From NCBI RefSeq assembly GCF_008364555.1, contig NZ_VTUC01000006.1:248001-312000 (forward strand): 64,000 bases of DNA, read 5' to 3'. The notes beneath the pieces are model-generated. The model saw only the letters and a program-made list of their open reading frames with translations, did not search any database and was not told where the DNA came from. Positions 9,177-17,326 of this stretch are shown here, one piece after another. Positions within the stretch are counted from its first letter, which is position 1; every line of letters starts with the position of its first letter. Source of the stretch: Enterobacter vonholyi (GTDB lineage: Bacteria > Pseudomonadota > Gammaproteobacteria > Enterobacterales > Enterobacteriaceae). The translations under genes and the position numbers were made by a program.

Positions 9177-9225
9177 GCCCCCGGTTTTTGTGATCGCTAG
9201 CTGATTTCGCGATCTTTATACTTGT

Positions 9226-9234
9226 ATGGTAGTA
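9226..9234 (+). promoter_or_regulatory. Candidate RspR operator before rspA
   Basis: The 9-mer ATGGTAGTA occurs here, 54 bases before rspA, and again on the other strand before rspR at 16380-16388. RspR is known to repress rspAB in E. coli, and GntR regulators often control themselves. The sharing of the motif is seen; the binding is inferred. Confidence 0.5.
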
Positions 9235-9287
9235 GTGTAGTTGCGTAAATTTCCAGCATCACAACGAGCGATGTAAGGAAAAGAATT

Positions 9288-10502
9288 ATGAAGATTGTCG
9301 CGGCTGACGTGTTTGTTACCTGCCCGGGGCGGAACTTTGTCACCCTTAAAATCACCACCGATGAGGGGCTTGTCGGTCTTGGTGACGCTACGCTAAACGG
9401 ACGCGAGCTCTCCGTGGCCTCATACCTGAAGGATCACCTTTGCCCGCAGCTGACTGGCCGCGATGCGCACCGCATCGAAGACATCTGGCAGTTTTTCTAT
9501 AAAGGCGCCTACTGGCGTCGCGGCCCGGTTACCATGTCGGCCATCTCCGCCGTAGATATGGCGCTGTGGGATATCAAAGCCAAAGCGGCCAACATGCCGC
9601 TCTACCAGCTGCTGGGCGGCGCCTCCCGGGAAGGAGTGATGGTCTATTGCCATACCACCGGCCATACCATTGACGACGTGCTGGAAGATTACGCCCGCCA
9701 TAAAGAGATGGGCTTCAAGGCGATCCGCGTGCAGTGCGGCGTGCCGGGCATGAAAACCACCTACGGCATGGCCAAAGGGAAGGGGCTGGCCTACGAGCCT
9801 GCGACCAAAGGCGACTGGCCGGAAGAACAGCTCTGGTCCACCGAAAAATACCTCGATTTCACGCCGAAGCTGTTCGACGCGGTGCGCAGTAAATTCGGGT
9901 TCAATGAGCATCTCCTGCACGACATGCACCACCGCCTGACGCCCATTGAAGCGGCGCGCTTCGGCAAGAGCATCGAGGAATTCCGCATGTTTTGGATGGA
10001 AGACCCAACGCCTGCGGAAAACCAGGCTTGCTTCCGACTGATCCGCCAGCACACCGTCACGCCGATTGCCGTGGGGGAAGTGTTTAACAGCATCTGGGAC
10101 TGCAAGCAGCTCATCGAAGAGCAGCTCATCGACTATATCCGCACCACCATTACCCACGCGGGCGGGATCACCGGGATGCGTCGCATCGCGGACTTCGCCT
10201 CGCTCTACCAGGTGCGTACCGGTTCGCACGGTCCGTCTGATCTCTCGCCCGTGTGCCACGCCGCCGCGCTGCATTTCGACCTGTGGGTGCCGAACTTTGG
10301 CGTGCAGGAATTTATGGGCTACTCCGAACAGATGCTGGAGGTCTTCCCGCACAGCTGGCGCTTTGATAACGGCTATATGCATCCTGGGGATAAGCCGGGG
10401 CTGGGCATCGAGTTTGATGAAAAGCTGGCGGCGAAATACCCGTACGATCCGGCCTATCTGCCGGTGGCCCGTCTCGAAGACGGCACGCTGTGGAACTGGT
10501 AA
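9288..10502 (+). CDS. rspA: RspA, D-mannonate dehydratase family (enolase superfamily)
   Basis: A 404-residue member of the ManD group of the enolase superfamily, which dehydrates D-mannonate or D-gluconate to 2-keto-3-deoxy-gluconate; activity in RspA itself is low or uncertain. The magnesium ligands are visible: Asp212, Glu238 in WMEDP and Glu264 in VGEVF. His214, Arg147 and Tyr159 occupy the positions of the ManD acid/base and active-site residues. First gene of rspA-rspB with 14 bp between them, followed by ydfJ and ydfI. The operon then encodes a dehydratase, two dehydrogenases and a transporter, which fits use of a sugar acid. Confidence 0.95.
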   Translation: MKIVAADVFVTCPGRNFVTLKITTDEGLVGLGDATLNGRELSVASYLKDHLCPQLTGRDAHRIEDIWQFFYKGAYWRRGPVTMSAISAVDMALWDIKAKAANMPLYQLLGGASREGVMVYCHTTGHTIDDVLEDYARHKEMGFKAIRVQCGVPGMKTTYGMAKGKGLAYEPATKGDWPEEQLWSTEKYLDFTPKLFDAVRSKFGFNEHLLHDMHHRLTPIEAARFGKSIEEFRMFWMEDPTPAENQACFRLIRQHTVTPIAVGEVFNSIWDCKQLIEEQLIDYIRTTITHAGGITGMRRIADFASLYQVRTGSHGPSDLSPVCHAAALHFDLWVPNFGVQEFMGYSEQMLEVFPHSWRFDNGYMHPGDKPGLGIEFDEKLAAKYPYDPAYLPVARLEDGTLWNW

Positions 10503-10516
10503 GCGAGGAGAGAACG

Positions 10517-11536
10517 ATGAAAAGCGTAGTGATTCAGCAGCCGAACGAACTGGTGATTGAAGAGCGGCCACGCCCGGAACCAGGCGCAGGCGAAGTGCGC
10601 GTCAAGATTAAACTGGCCGGGATTTGCGGTTCAGACAGCCACATCTACCGCGGGCATAACCCGTTTGCTAAGTACCCACGCGTCATTGGCCACGAGTTTT
10701 TTGGCGCGATCGACGCCGTGGGTGAGGGCGTTGATGCTGCCCGCCTGGGCCAGCGCGTCTCGGTTGACCCGGTGATCAGCTGCGGGCACTGCTACCCGTG
10801 CTCGGTGGGAAAACCGAACGTCTGTACCTCGCTGGTGGTGCTGGGCGTTCACCGTGACGGCGGCTTCAGCGAATATGCGGCAGTACCTGCACAAAATGCC
10901 TGGCCCATTCCGGATGACATTCCTGATAAACACGCCGTTATGGTGGAGCCCTTCACCATCGCCGCCAACGTGACGGGGCAGGCCAGTCCCACCGGGCAGG
11001 ACGTCGCGCTGATTTACGGCGCAGGCCCGATGGGGCTGGTCACCGTGCAGGCGCTGAAAGGCGTCTATCAGGTGAAGCAGGTTATCGTGGTTGACCGCAT
11101 AGACGAGCGCCTGGCGATGGCCCGGCGCAGCGGCGCGGATTGGGTCTTTAATAACGGCGAGCAGTCGCTGCAGGCCGCGCTGGACGAAAAGGGCATCAAA
11201 CCGACGTTAATCATTGATGCCGCCTGCCATCCAGCTATTTTGCAGGAAGCGATAACCCTGGCCTCTCCGGCGGCGCGCATCGTGCTGATGGGCTTTTCCA
11301 GCGAGCCGAGCCAGATTGTTCAGCAGGGCATCACCGGCAAAGAGCTGGCGATATTCTCCTCCCGCCTCAATGCCAATAAATTCCCGGTCGTCATCGACTG
11401 GCTGAAGAAAGGGCTGATCGACCCGGAAAAACTGATCACCCATACCTTTGACTATCACCATGTAACAGACGCCATCGAACTGTTTGAAAAAGACCAGCGG
11501 CAGTGCTGCAAAGTCTTACTGACGTTCGGTCAATAA
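10517..11536 (+). CDS. rspB: RspB, zinc-dependent alcohol/polyol dehydrogenase
   Basis: A 339-residue medium-chain dehydrogenase. The catalytic zinc site is seen in GICGSDSH and IGHEFFG, and the structural zinc lobe as CGHCYPCSVGKPNVC. The Rossmann motif is GAGPMG. It likely oxidises a sugar acid or polyol such as L-gulonate-type substrates; E. coli RspB is uncharacterised in detail. The start at 10517 follows GAGGAGAG and leaves a 14-bp gap after rspA, so the two genes are co-transcribed. Confidence 0.93.
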   Translation: MKSVVIQQPNELVIEERPRPEPGAGEVRVKIKLAGICGSDSHIYRGHNPFAKYPRVIGHEFFGAIDAVGEGVDAARLGQRVSVDPVISCGHCYPCSVGKPNVCTSLVVLGVHRDGGFSEYAAVPAQNAWPIPDDIPDKHAVMVEPFTIAANVTGQASPTGQDVALIYGAGPMGLVTVQALKGVYQVKQVIVVDRIDERLAMARRSGADWVFNNGEQSLQAALDEKGIKPTLIIDAACHPAILQEAITLASPAARIVLMGFSSEPSQIVQQGITGKELAIFSSRLNANKFPVVIDWLKKGLIDPEKLITHTFDYHHVTDAIELFEKDQRQCCKVLLTFGQ

Positions 11537-11551
11537 TTAAATACGCGGTTA

Positions 11552-11573
11552 AGAGCCTGCGCAGACAGGCTCT
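11552..11573 (+). repeat. Intercistronic hairpin between rspB and ydfJ
   Basis: An inverted repeat AGAGCCTG/CAGGCTCT with a 6-base loop, with no U-run after it. It may stabilise or attenuate the rspAB transcript before ydfJ. Confidence 0.55.
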
Positions 11574-11608
11574 GGTGGTACGCATCTTACCTTTCAGAGA
11601 TAGCCATT

Positions 11609-12976
11609 ATGACGCAAGCACAACCTCAAAGAACCACCTCCGATCTGGTGAAAGCCGCCGTTTCCGGCTGGCTGGGCACCGCTCTGGAGTTTATGGACTT
11701 TCAGCTTTACTCGCTGGGGGCCGCCCTGGTCTTTCATGAGATCTTCTTCCCCGAACAGTCTGCCGCGATGGCGCTGATTCTGGCGATGGGGACCTACGGC
11801 GCAGGCTATATCGCACGCATTGTCGGCGCCTTTATCTTCGGCAGAATGGGCGACAGCATTGGTCGTAAGAAGGTGCTGTTCATCACCATCACCATGATGG
11901 GGATCTGCACCACGCTGATTGGCGTCCTGCCGACCTACGCGCAGATCGGGATTTTTGCCCCGGTTCTGCTGGTGACGCTGCGCATCATTCAGGGCCTGGG
12001 CGCTGGGGCTGAGATCTCCGGGGCGGGGACCATGCTGGCGGAGTACGCGCCGAAAGGGAAACGCGGCATCATCTCCTCGCTGGTGGCGATGGGCACGAAC
12101 TGCGGAACGCTCAGCGCCACGGCGATCTGGGCAGTGATGTTCTTTGCTCTCGATCGTGAAGAGCTGATTGCCTGGGGCTGGCGCGTGCCGTTCCTCGCCA
12201 GCGTCGTGGTGATGATCTTCGCCATCTGGCTGCGTATGAATCTCAAGGAGAGCCCGGTCTTTGAGAAAGTAAACGATGCACAAAGCGTGCAGCCGGATAC
12301 CTCGCTGGGTTCCATGGTGAAGAACAAATCCTTCTGGCTGGCGACCGGCCTGCGGTTTGGTCAGGCGGGTAATTCGGGTCTGATCCAGACGTTCCTTGCC
12401 GGGTATCTGGTCCAGACGCTGCTGTTCGATAAGGCCATCCCGACCGATGCGCTGATGATCAGCTCCATTCTCGGGTTTATCTCCATCCCGCTGCTGGGCT
12501 GGCTTTCCGATAAAGTGGGGCGCCGTCTGCCGTATATTATCCTCAACATCTCCGCCATTCTGCTCGCCTACCCGATGCTGTCGATCATCGTCGATAAGAG
12601 CTATGCGCCGGGGACGATCATGCTCTCTATCATCGTTATCCATAACTTCGCCGTGCTGGGGCTCTTCGCGCTGGAAAATATCACTATGGCGGAGATGTTT
12701 GGCTCGCGAAATCGCTTTACGCGTATGGCCATCTCCAAAGAGGCGGGCGGTCTGGTGGCGGTGGGCTTTGGTCCGGTGCTGGCAGGGATCTTCTGCAATA
12801 TGACCGGCTCCTGGTGGCCCATTGTTGCCATGTTGGTGGCCTATTCCGCGATTGGACTGGTCTCGGCGATCCTGATGCCGGAAGTGCGCGACCGTGATTT
12901 GAGCGCGGCGCATGACGCAGCCGAGTCTGCGCCAGAAGAGAGTGTGGGTTACGGCGCTGTCTCTTCGCGACGCTAG
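11609..12976 (+). CDS. ydfJ: YdfJ, MFS transporter of the metabolite:H+ symporter family
   Basis: A 455-residue inner-membrane carrier with about 12 hydrophobic segments. MFS signatures are GRMGDSIGRKKVL after helix 2 and a second copy, GWLSDKVGRRLPY, in the C-terminal half. The N-terminus AVSGWLGTALEFMDFQLY is typical of the MHS group (shikimate, proline/betaine and similar acids). By position it should import the substrate of RspA, RspB or YdfI. In E. coli K-12 this locus is disrupted at the Qin prophage; here the gene is full length and joined directly to rspAB and ydfI. Confidence 0.92.
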   Translation: MTQAQPQRTTSDLVKAAVSGWLGTALEFMDFQLYSLGAALVFHEIFFPEQSAAMALILAMGTYGAGYIARIVGAFIFGRMGDSIGRKKVLFITITMMGICTTLIGVLPTYAQIGIFAPVLLVTLRIIQGLGAGAEISGAGTMLAEYAPKGKRGIISSLVAMGTNCGTLSATAIWAVMFFALDREELIAWGWRVPFLASVVVMIFAIWLRMNLKESPVFEKVNDAQSVQPDTSLGSMVKNKSFWLATGLRFGQAGNSGLIQTFLAGYLVQTLLFDKAIPTDALMISSILGFISIPLLGWLSDKVGRRLPYIILNISAILLAYPMLSIIVDKSYAPGTIMLSIIVIHNFAVLGLFALENITMAEMFGSRNRFTRMAISKEAGGLVAVGFGPVLAGIFCNMTGSWWPIVAMLVAYSAIGLVSAILMPEVRDRDLSAAHDAAESAPEESVGYGAVSSRR

Positions 12977-13136
12977 TGGTTTACAGCCTGCGTGACCTGT
13001 CACACAACTTTATTTTTATGTCACACCAGATGAGCAAAAGTTAATATATATCAAAAAATCAAACGGCAGTATCGGTATGGTTGATGGCAGTTCTCTTTTT
13101 ACTCCAGCTGCCATTCTAGTTGGTGTAGTCAGCAGG

Positions 13137-13164
13137 CGCTGCCGCTTCAGAAAGAGCGGCAGCG
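13137..13164 (+). repeat. Strong hairpin in the ydfJ-ydfI gap
   Basis: A perfect 10-bp stem CGCTGCCGCT/AGCGGCAGCG with an 8-base loop, ending 32 bases before ydfI. No U-run follows, so it is more likely an mRNA-processing or attenuation structure than a simple terminator. The 220-bp gap probably also contains a promoter. Confidence 0.55.
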
Positions 13165-13196
13165 ATCCACAGCTTTCTAATTAACGAGTCTTAATC

Positions 13197-14660
13197 ATGG
13201 AAAACACGTTATTACAGGCCAACGCGACGCTGCCTCAGTACGATCGCGACAGCCTCAAAGCACGCATTGTACATTTAGGCTTCGGCGCATTTCACCGGGC
13301 GCACCAGGCGGTGTACGCCGACATCCTTGCCGCTGAACACGGCAGCGACTGGGGCTACTGTGAAGTTAACCTGATTGGCGGCGAGCAGCAGATTGCCGAT
13401 CTGAAGGCCCAGGATAATCTCTATACCGTGGCGGAGATGTCTGCCGATGCGTGGACTTCCCGCGTAGTTGGCGTAGTCAAAAAGGCGCTGCATGCGCAGG
13501 TTGACGGGCTGGAAACGGTGCTGGCGGCGATGTGCGAACCGCAGGTGGCGATTGTCTCGCTGACCATCACCGAGAAAGGGTACTGTCACTCACCGGCGAC
13601 CGGGCAACTGATGCTCGATCATCCGTTTATCGTCGCAGACCTGCAAAACCCGCACCAGCCAAAATCCGCGCCGGGTGTCGTCGTGGAAGCGCTCGCGCGC
13701 CGTAAGGCGGCGGGTCTGCCGGCGTTTAGCGTGATGTCCTGCGACAACATGCCAGAGAACGGTCACGTGATGCGCAATGTCACCTGCGCGTACGCCCGAG
13801 CGGTAAACGGTGAACTGGCGGACTGGATTGAATCCCACGTCACCTTCCCGTCAACTATGGTGGATCGCATCGTGCCCGCGGTCACTCCCGATACGCTGGA
13901 TAAAATCGAACGGCTGACCGGCGCGCGCGATCCGGCGGCGGTGGCCTGTGAACCGTTCCGTCAGTGGGTGATCGAAGATAACTTTGTGGCGGGTCGTCCT
14001 GCGTGGGAAAAAGCCGGAGCCGAGCTGGTGTCGGACGTGATCCCTTTTGAAGAGATGAAGCTGCGCATGCTCAACGGCAGCCACTCATTTCTGGCGTACC
14101 TGGGCTATCTGGCGGGCTATCAGCATATCAACGACTGCATGGAAGATAAGAATTACCGTCTTGCCGCGCACGCGCTGATGCTCAACGAGCAGGCGCCCAC
14201 GCTGAAGGTCAAAGGCGTCGATTTAGGGCGCTATGCCGATCTCCTGATTGCCCGCTACAGTAACCCGGCCCTGCGCCATCGGACCTGGCAAATTGCGATG
14301 GACGGCAGCCAGAAGCTTCCGCAGCGCATGCTGGATTCCGTGCGCTGGCACCTGGTGCATCAGAAGCCTTTCCCGCTGCTTGCGCTGGGCGTGGCAGGCT
14401 GGATGCGCTATGTCGGCGGCGTGGACGAGCAGGGTAACGCGATTGACGTAAGCGACCCGCAGCTGGCGGTGATTCAGGCGGCGGTGAAGGGCAGTGCGGA
14501 AGGGGAAAGCCGGGTCAGGGCGCTTCTCGGCATTGAAGCCATCTTTGGCAAGGAGTTACCGCGTGAAGCCGTCTTTGTTGATGCGGTGATGAAGGCCTAC
14601 CTGACGCTGCTGCAAAAGGGAGCGAAAGCGACCGTGGAGCAGTATGTGTCTCAGCGGTAA
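13197..14660 (+). CDS. ydfI: YdfI, mannitol/fructuronate dehydrogenase family oxidoreductase
   Basis: A 487-residue NAD-dependent long-chain dehydrogenase of the UxuB/MtlK family. The N-terminal NAD motif is [13 protein letters not shown], and the catalytic lysine region of this family is seen around [11 protein letters not shown] (lysine, then Asn-Gly-x-His). It likely reduces fructuronate or tagaturonate, or oxidises mannonate, so it would join RspA in hexonate/hexuronate metabolism. The length agrees with E. coli YdfI (486). Confidence 0.92.
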   Translation: MENTLLQANATLPQYDRDSLKARIVHLGFGAFHRAHQAVYADILAAEHGSDWGYCEVNLIGGEQQIADLKAQDNLYTVAEMSADAWTSRVVGVVKKALHAQVDGLETVLAAMCEPQVAIVSLTITEKGYCHSPATGQLMLDHPFIVADLQNPHQPKSAPGVVVEALARRKAAGLPAFSVMSCDNMPENGHVMRNVTCAYARAVNGELADWIESHVTFPSTMVDRIVPAVTPDTLDKIERLTGARDPAAVACEPFRQWVIEDNFVAGRPAWEKAGAELVSDVIPFEEMKLRMLNGSHSFLAYLGYLAGYQHINDCMEDKNYRLAAHALMLNEQAPTLKVKGVDLGRYADLLIARYSNPALRHRTWQIAMDGSQKLPQRMLDSVRWHLVHQKPFPLLALGVAGWMRYVGGVDEQGNAIDVSDPQLAVIQAAVKGSAEGESRVRALLGIEAIFGKELPREAVFVDAVMKAYLTLLQKGAKATVEQYVSQR

Positions 14661-14703
14661 TTCAGCACATGCCGCCGTTTGCGGCGGCATGTCCGCGCAC
14701 CGC

Positions 14704-14907
14704 TTAGTGCATACCCAGGCGAATCAGCTCAATCGGTTCGAACTTACCTTCGCATCCTTCCACTTCAACCGTTTTGCTGCGGCGCACCTGCGCGGCATCC
14801 AGCCCGTCGCTGTGGATCGCTTTAATCACGCCAGTTTTGCCCGTGCCGCTAATCATGACGCGGCTGCCGGTGGTGATTGCATTGCGGTTACGGTCGTATG
14901 TCATCAT
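14704..14907 (-). CDS. ydfZ: YdfZ, small FNR-regulated protein reported to bind selenium
   Basis: A 67-residue protein nearly colinear with E. coli Ydf[17 protein letters not shown] at the start and a C-terminal LIRLGM. A single cysteine lies in VEGCEGK, the likely site of the selenium binding reported for the family. Its start follows GAGGAGGAAAT. In E. coli ydfZ is strongly induced without oxygen by FNR, and an FNR-like site is present about 100 bases upstream here. Confidence 0.93.
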   Translation of the reverse strand: MMTYDRNRNAITTGSRVMISGTGKTGVIKAIHSDGLDAAQVRRSKTVEVEGCEGKFEPIELIRLGMH

Positions 14908-15000
14908 GGTATTTCCTCCTCTCTAACCTGTTCGTTACGGCGTTATTTCAGGGTTGCCGTTCACGGAGCATATAAATACGCCTGTCTGCATCACATGTTT

Positions 15001-15014
15001 TTGTTTTTGATCAA
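15001..15014. promoter_or_regulatory. Probable FNR box between ydfZ and the stress gene
   Basis: Read toward ydfZ the sequence is TTGATCAAAAACAA; read toward the universal stress gene it is TTGTTTTTGATCAA. Either way it is one mismatch from TTGAT-N4-ATCAA. It lies in the 287-bp divergent gap and could act on both genes. Confidence 0.55.
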
Positions 15015-15194
15015 ACTCACACTTTTTTCTTTATTGTGCCGGGCGCTGACGGTTCACTACAGCAATTTACAAAGCAGACCGTTATTTTCATTAAATGATA
15101 GTTTCAGCAGGGAAGCGTTGAGGGTTGGTTTATATTACTAATGCCATTCTGGGTACAGGAAATAACCCTTTCATCGGAATAAGGAGTCAGGCTT

Positions 15195-15626
15195 ATGTAT
15201 AAGAAGATTTTGATGCCTGTTGATGTGTTTGAAATGGATTTGAGCGACAAAGCGGTTCGCCACGCGGCAAACCTTGCGAAGGCTGAGGGCGCCTCGATTA
15301 CCCTGGTCAATATTCTGCCGGCCAGCAGCCGATCCCTGCTGCGTGGATTTAACGCCGATATTAAAAAGTTCGAAGAGTATATGACGGAGGAATCCGGTAA
15401 GAAAATGAACGCGTTAAAAAGACTTTTCGATATTTCGCCGGAGAAAATTGACAGCCTTGTTCGCTTTGGCAACGTCCGCGATGAAATTATCAGACTGAGC
15501 AAAGAAGGGGAATATGACGCGATCGTCATCGGGTCGAAAAATCCGGGCATCAGCACCCATCTGCTGGGGTCAAATGCGGAATCTATCCTGCGCTACGCCA
15601 CTATTCCAGTGTTAGTCGTTCGCTAA
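15195..15626 (+). CDS. Universal stress protein, UspG-like
   Basis: A 143-residue single-domain Usp protein. The start MYKKILMPVDVFEM and segment LSDKAVRHAANLA resemble E. coli UspG. The nucleotide-binding pattern G-x2-G-x9-GS is intact as GSKNPGISTHLLGSNAES. It probably acts as a dimer in stress or growth arrest. It lies divergent from ydfZ, where E. coli has no usp gene, so it is a UspG paralogue rather than the orthologous locus. Confidence 0.88.
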   Translation: MYKKILMPVDVFEMDLSDKAVRHAANLAKAEGASITLVNILPASSRSLLRGFNADIKKFEEYMTEESGKKMNALKRLFDISPEKIDSLVRFGNVRDEIIRLSKEGEYDAIVIGSKNPGISTHLLGSNAESILRYATIPVLVVR

Positions 15627-15659
15627 ACCCATCGCCGCGTCCGAAAGGGGCGGCGAATA

Positions 15660-16346
15660 TTACTCTTCGCTAAACCACTCGCTATTTTCCTGACGAATCA
15701 GCTGCACGGATTCGCTAATTTCCTGCAGATGCAGCGTCATCGCTTTTTCCACGCCGTCCGGGTCGCGTTTTTCCAGCGCGCTGAAAATATCATGATGCTG
15801 TCGGAGCAGCATTTCCGGCGGGGAGACGTGATCGAGGCTCATATAACGCACGCGGTCGATGGTGGCCTTGATGTTTTCGATGGTGTCCCAGGCAAGCTGG
15901 CAATCCGCAATCTGCGCCAGTTTCTGATGGAATTCATCATCAAGCTGGAAGAAATCATTCAGCTGCTTACGGTCAATCGCAATTCGCTGCTGATGCAGGT
16001 TTTGCTCCAGCAGATAACACTGGTTGTCGTTGATGAGCGTTGCGGCACGGCGCGCCACCGCGCATTCAATGGCCTGGCGAACAAAACAGCCGTTGCGCAC
16101 CTGAGAGAGAGAAATTTTGTTCACGTAGCTGCCGCGCTGCGGGCGGATCTGAATCAGACCGTTTTCTGCAAGCTTAATAAACGCTTCACGCACCGGCTGA
16201 CGGGAAACGTCAAAACGCACGGACACCTCTTTTTCAGAAAGCGGCGTTCCAGGTGGGATCAGGCAATGGACAATATCACGTCGCAAAATGCGATAGATTT
16301 GCTGGTTTACGGGCTGGGTGGGGTTGAGTTGCGATTCAGCGGCCAT
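15660..16346 (-). CDS. rspR: RspR (YdfH), GntR/FadR-type repressor of rspAB
   Basis: A 228-residue regulator, the length of E. coli RspR. The N-terminal winged helix-turn-helix has [21 protein letters not shown], and the C-terminal helical FCD ligand domain contains [11 protein letters not shown] and [10 protein letters not shown] with metal-binding histidines. It is expected to repress rspA-rspB and probably itself; the ATGGTAGTA motif is found before both promoters. It is separated from its target by ydfJ, ydfI, ydfZ and a usp gene. Confidence 0.93.
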   Translation of the reverse strand: MAAESQLNPTQPVNQQIYRILRRDIVHCLIPPGTPLSEKEVSVRFDVSRQPVREAFIKLAENGLIQIRPQRGSYVNKISLSQVRNGCFVRQAIECAVARRAATLINDNQCYLLEQNLHQQRIAIDRKQLNDFFQLDDEFHQKLAQIADCQLAWDTIENIKATIDRVRYMSLDHVSPPEMLLRQHHDIFSALEKRDPDGVEKAMTLHLQEISESVQLIRQENSEWFSEE

Positions 16347-16379
16347 GAGTTGTCATTTCTCAGAGAGTTAGCCTGAACA

Positions 16380-16388
16380 TACTACCAT
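16380..16388 (-). promoter_or_regulatory. Candidate RspR autoregulatory site
   Basis: The minus strand reads ATGGTAGTA, identical to the 9-mer before rspA at 9226-9234. It lies 34-42 bases before the rspR start, where it would overlap the promoter. Confidence 0.5.
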
Positions 16389-16437
16389 TCTTTTATAGAC
16401 CGAAACAGACCCGGCCCGCAGGCCGGGAAGGGCAGAT

Positions 16438-17184
16438 TTAGCCACGATGGACGCTAAGTCCGGCAAAACTTTGGCTGACCGGCATCATTTCTACGGTATT
16501 GATGTTGACGTGTTTTGGCAGCGTCGCCACCCACCAGACCGTTTCGGTGACATCTTCCGGCGTCAGGGCGTTAGCGTTTTCGTAGGTTTTGTCTGCTTTC
16601 GCGTCATCGCCCTTGAAGCGCACGTTGGAAAACTCGGTGCCGCCCACGAGGCCCGGCTCGATGTCGGTGACGCGAATGGCGGTGCCGTGCAGATCGGTCC
16701 GCAGGTTAAGGCTGAACTGGCGCACAAACGCTTTCGTCGCGCCGTAGACGTTGCCGCCCGCATAAGGCCAGCTTCCGGCGGTGGAGCCGATATTGATAAT
16801 GTGGCCGCGATTACGTTCAACCATGCCCGGCAGCACCGCGCGGGTCATATAGACCAGCCCTTTATTGTTGGTGTCGATCATGTTTTCCCAGTCTTCCACG
16901 CTGGCTTTATGGGCGGGCTCCATGCCCAGCGCCAGACCGGCATTGTTGACCAGCACGTCGATGGCGCGCCACTCGGCGGGCAGGTTAGCAATCATCTCTT
17001 CAATCGCCGCGCGGTTACGCACGTCCAGCTGCGCGGTCAGGATGCTGTCGCCTAATTCGTCCTTCAGCTCCTGCAGACGTTCCTGACGACGGCCGGTCGC
17101 AATAACCTTGTGCCCGTTGGCGACGAAGCGACGCGTGATGCTTTCACCAAAACCTGCCGTTGCCCCGGTAACTAAAATAATCAT
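16438..17184 (-). CDS. ydfG: YdfG, NADP-dependent 3-hydroxy acid dehydrogenase
   Basis: A 248-residue classical SDR. The Rossmann motif is TGATAGFG, the catalytic Ser-Tyr-Lys set appears as INIGSTAGSWPYAGGNVYGATKAF, and NNAG is intact. E. coli YdfG oxidises L-allo-threonine and serine and reduces malonic semialdehyde, giving it a role in removing the toxic aldehyde from uracil breakdown. The ATG at 17184 is chosen over a TTG or GTG-type extension because MIILVTG is the family start. It lies divergent from dcp, as in E. coli. Confidence 0.94.
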   Translation of the reverse strand: MIILVTGATAGFGESITRRFVANGHKVIATGRRQERLQELKDELGDSILTAQLDVRNRAAIEEMIANLPAEWRAIDVLVNNAGLALGMEPAHKASVEDWENMIDTNNKGLVYMTRAVLPGMVERNRGHIINIGSTAGSWPYAGGNVYGATKAFVRQFSLNLRTDLHGTAIRVTDIEPGLVGGTEFSNVRFKGDDAKADKTYENANALTPEDVTETVWWVATLPKHVNINTVEMMPVSQSFAGLSVHRG

Positions 17185-17326
17185 CTCACTGTTCCTCAAC
17201 GCTTTTTGTGTTTTACTAACATAGCACGGCGGCAGAGGGTGCGTTAAGGCAACATTTGTATGACGGCGTTGCAGGGGATGGCGGCCTGGCCTACTCTGGG
17301 AGGATACCCGTACTCAGGAGTGAAAG

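Noticed and set aside
9420-10571. 383-codon frame opposite rspA
   Set aside because: It is the antisense shadow of a GC-rich conserved gene; no ribosome site or recognisable domain.
11594-13003. 469-codon frame opposite ydfJ
   Set aside because: Antisense of an MFS gene, highly charged and His-rich composition typical of shadow frames.
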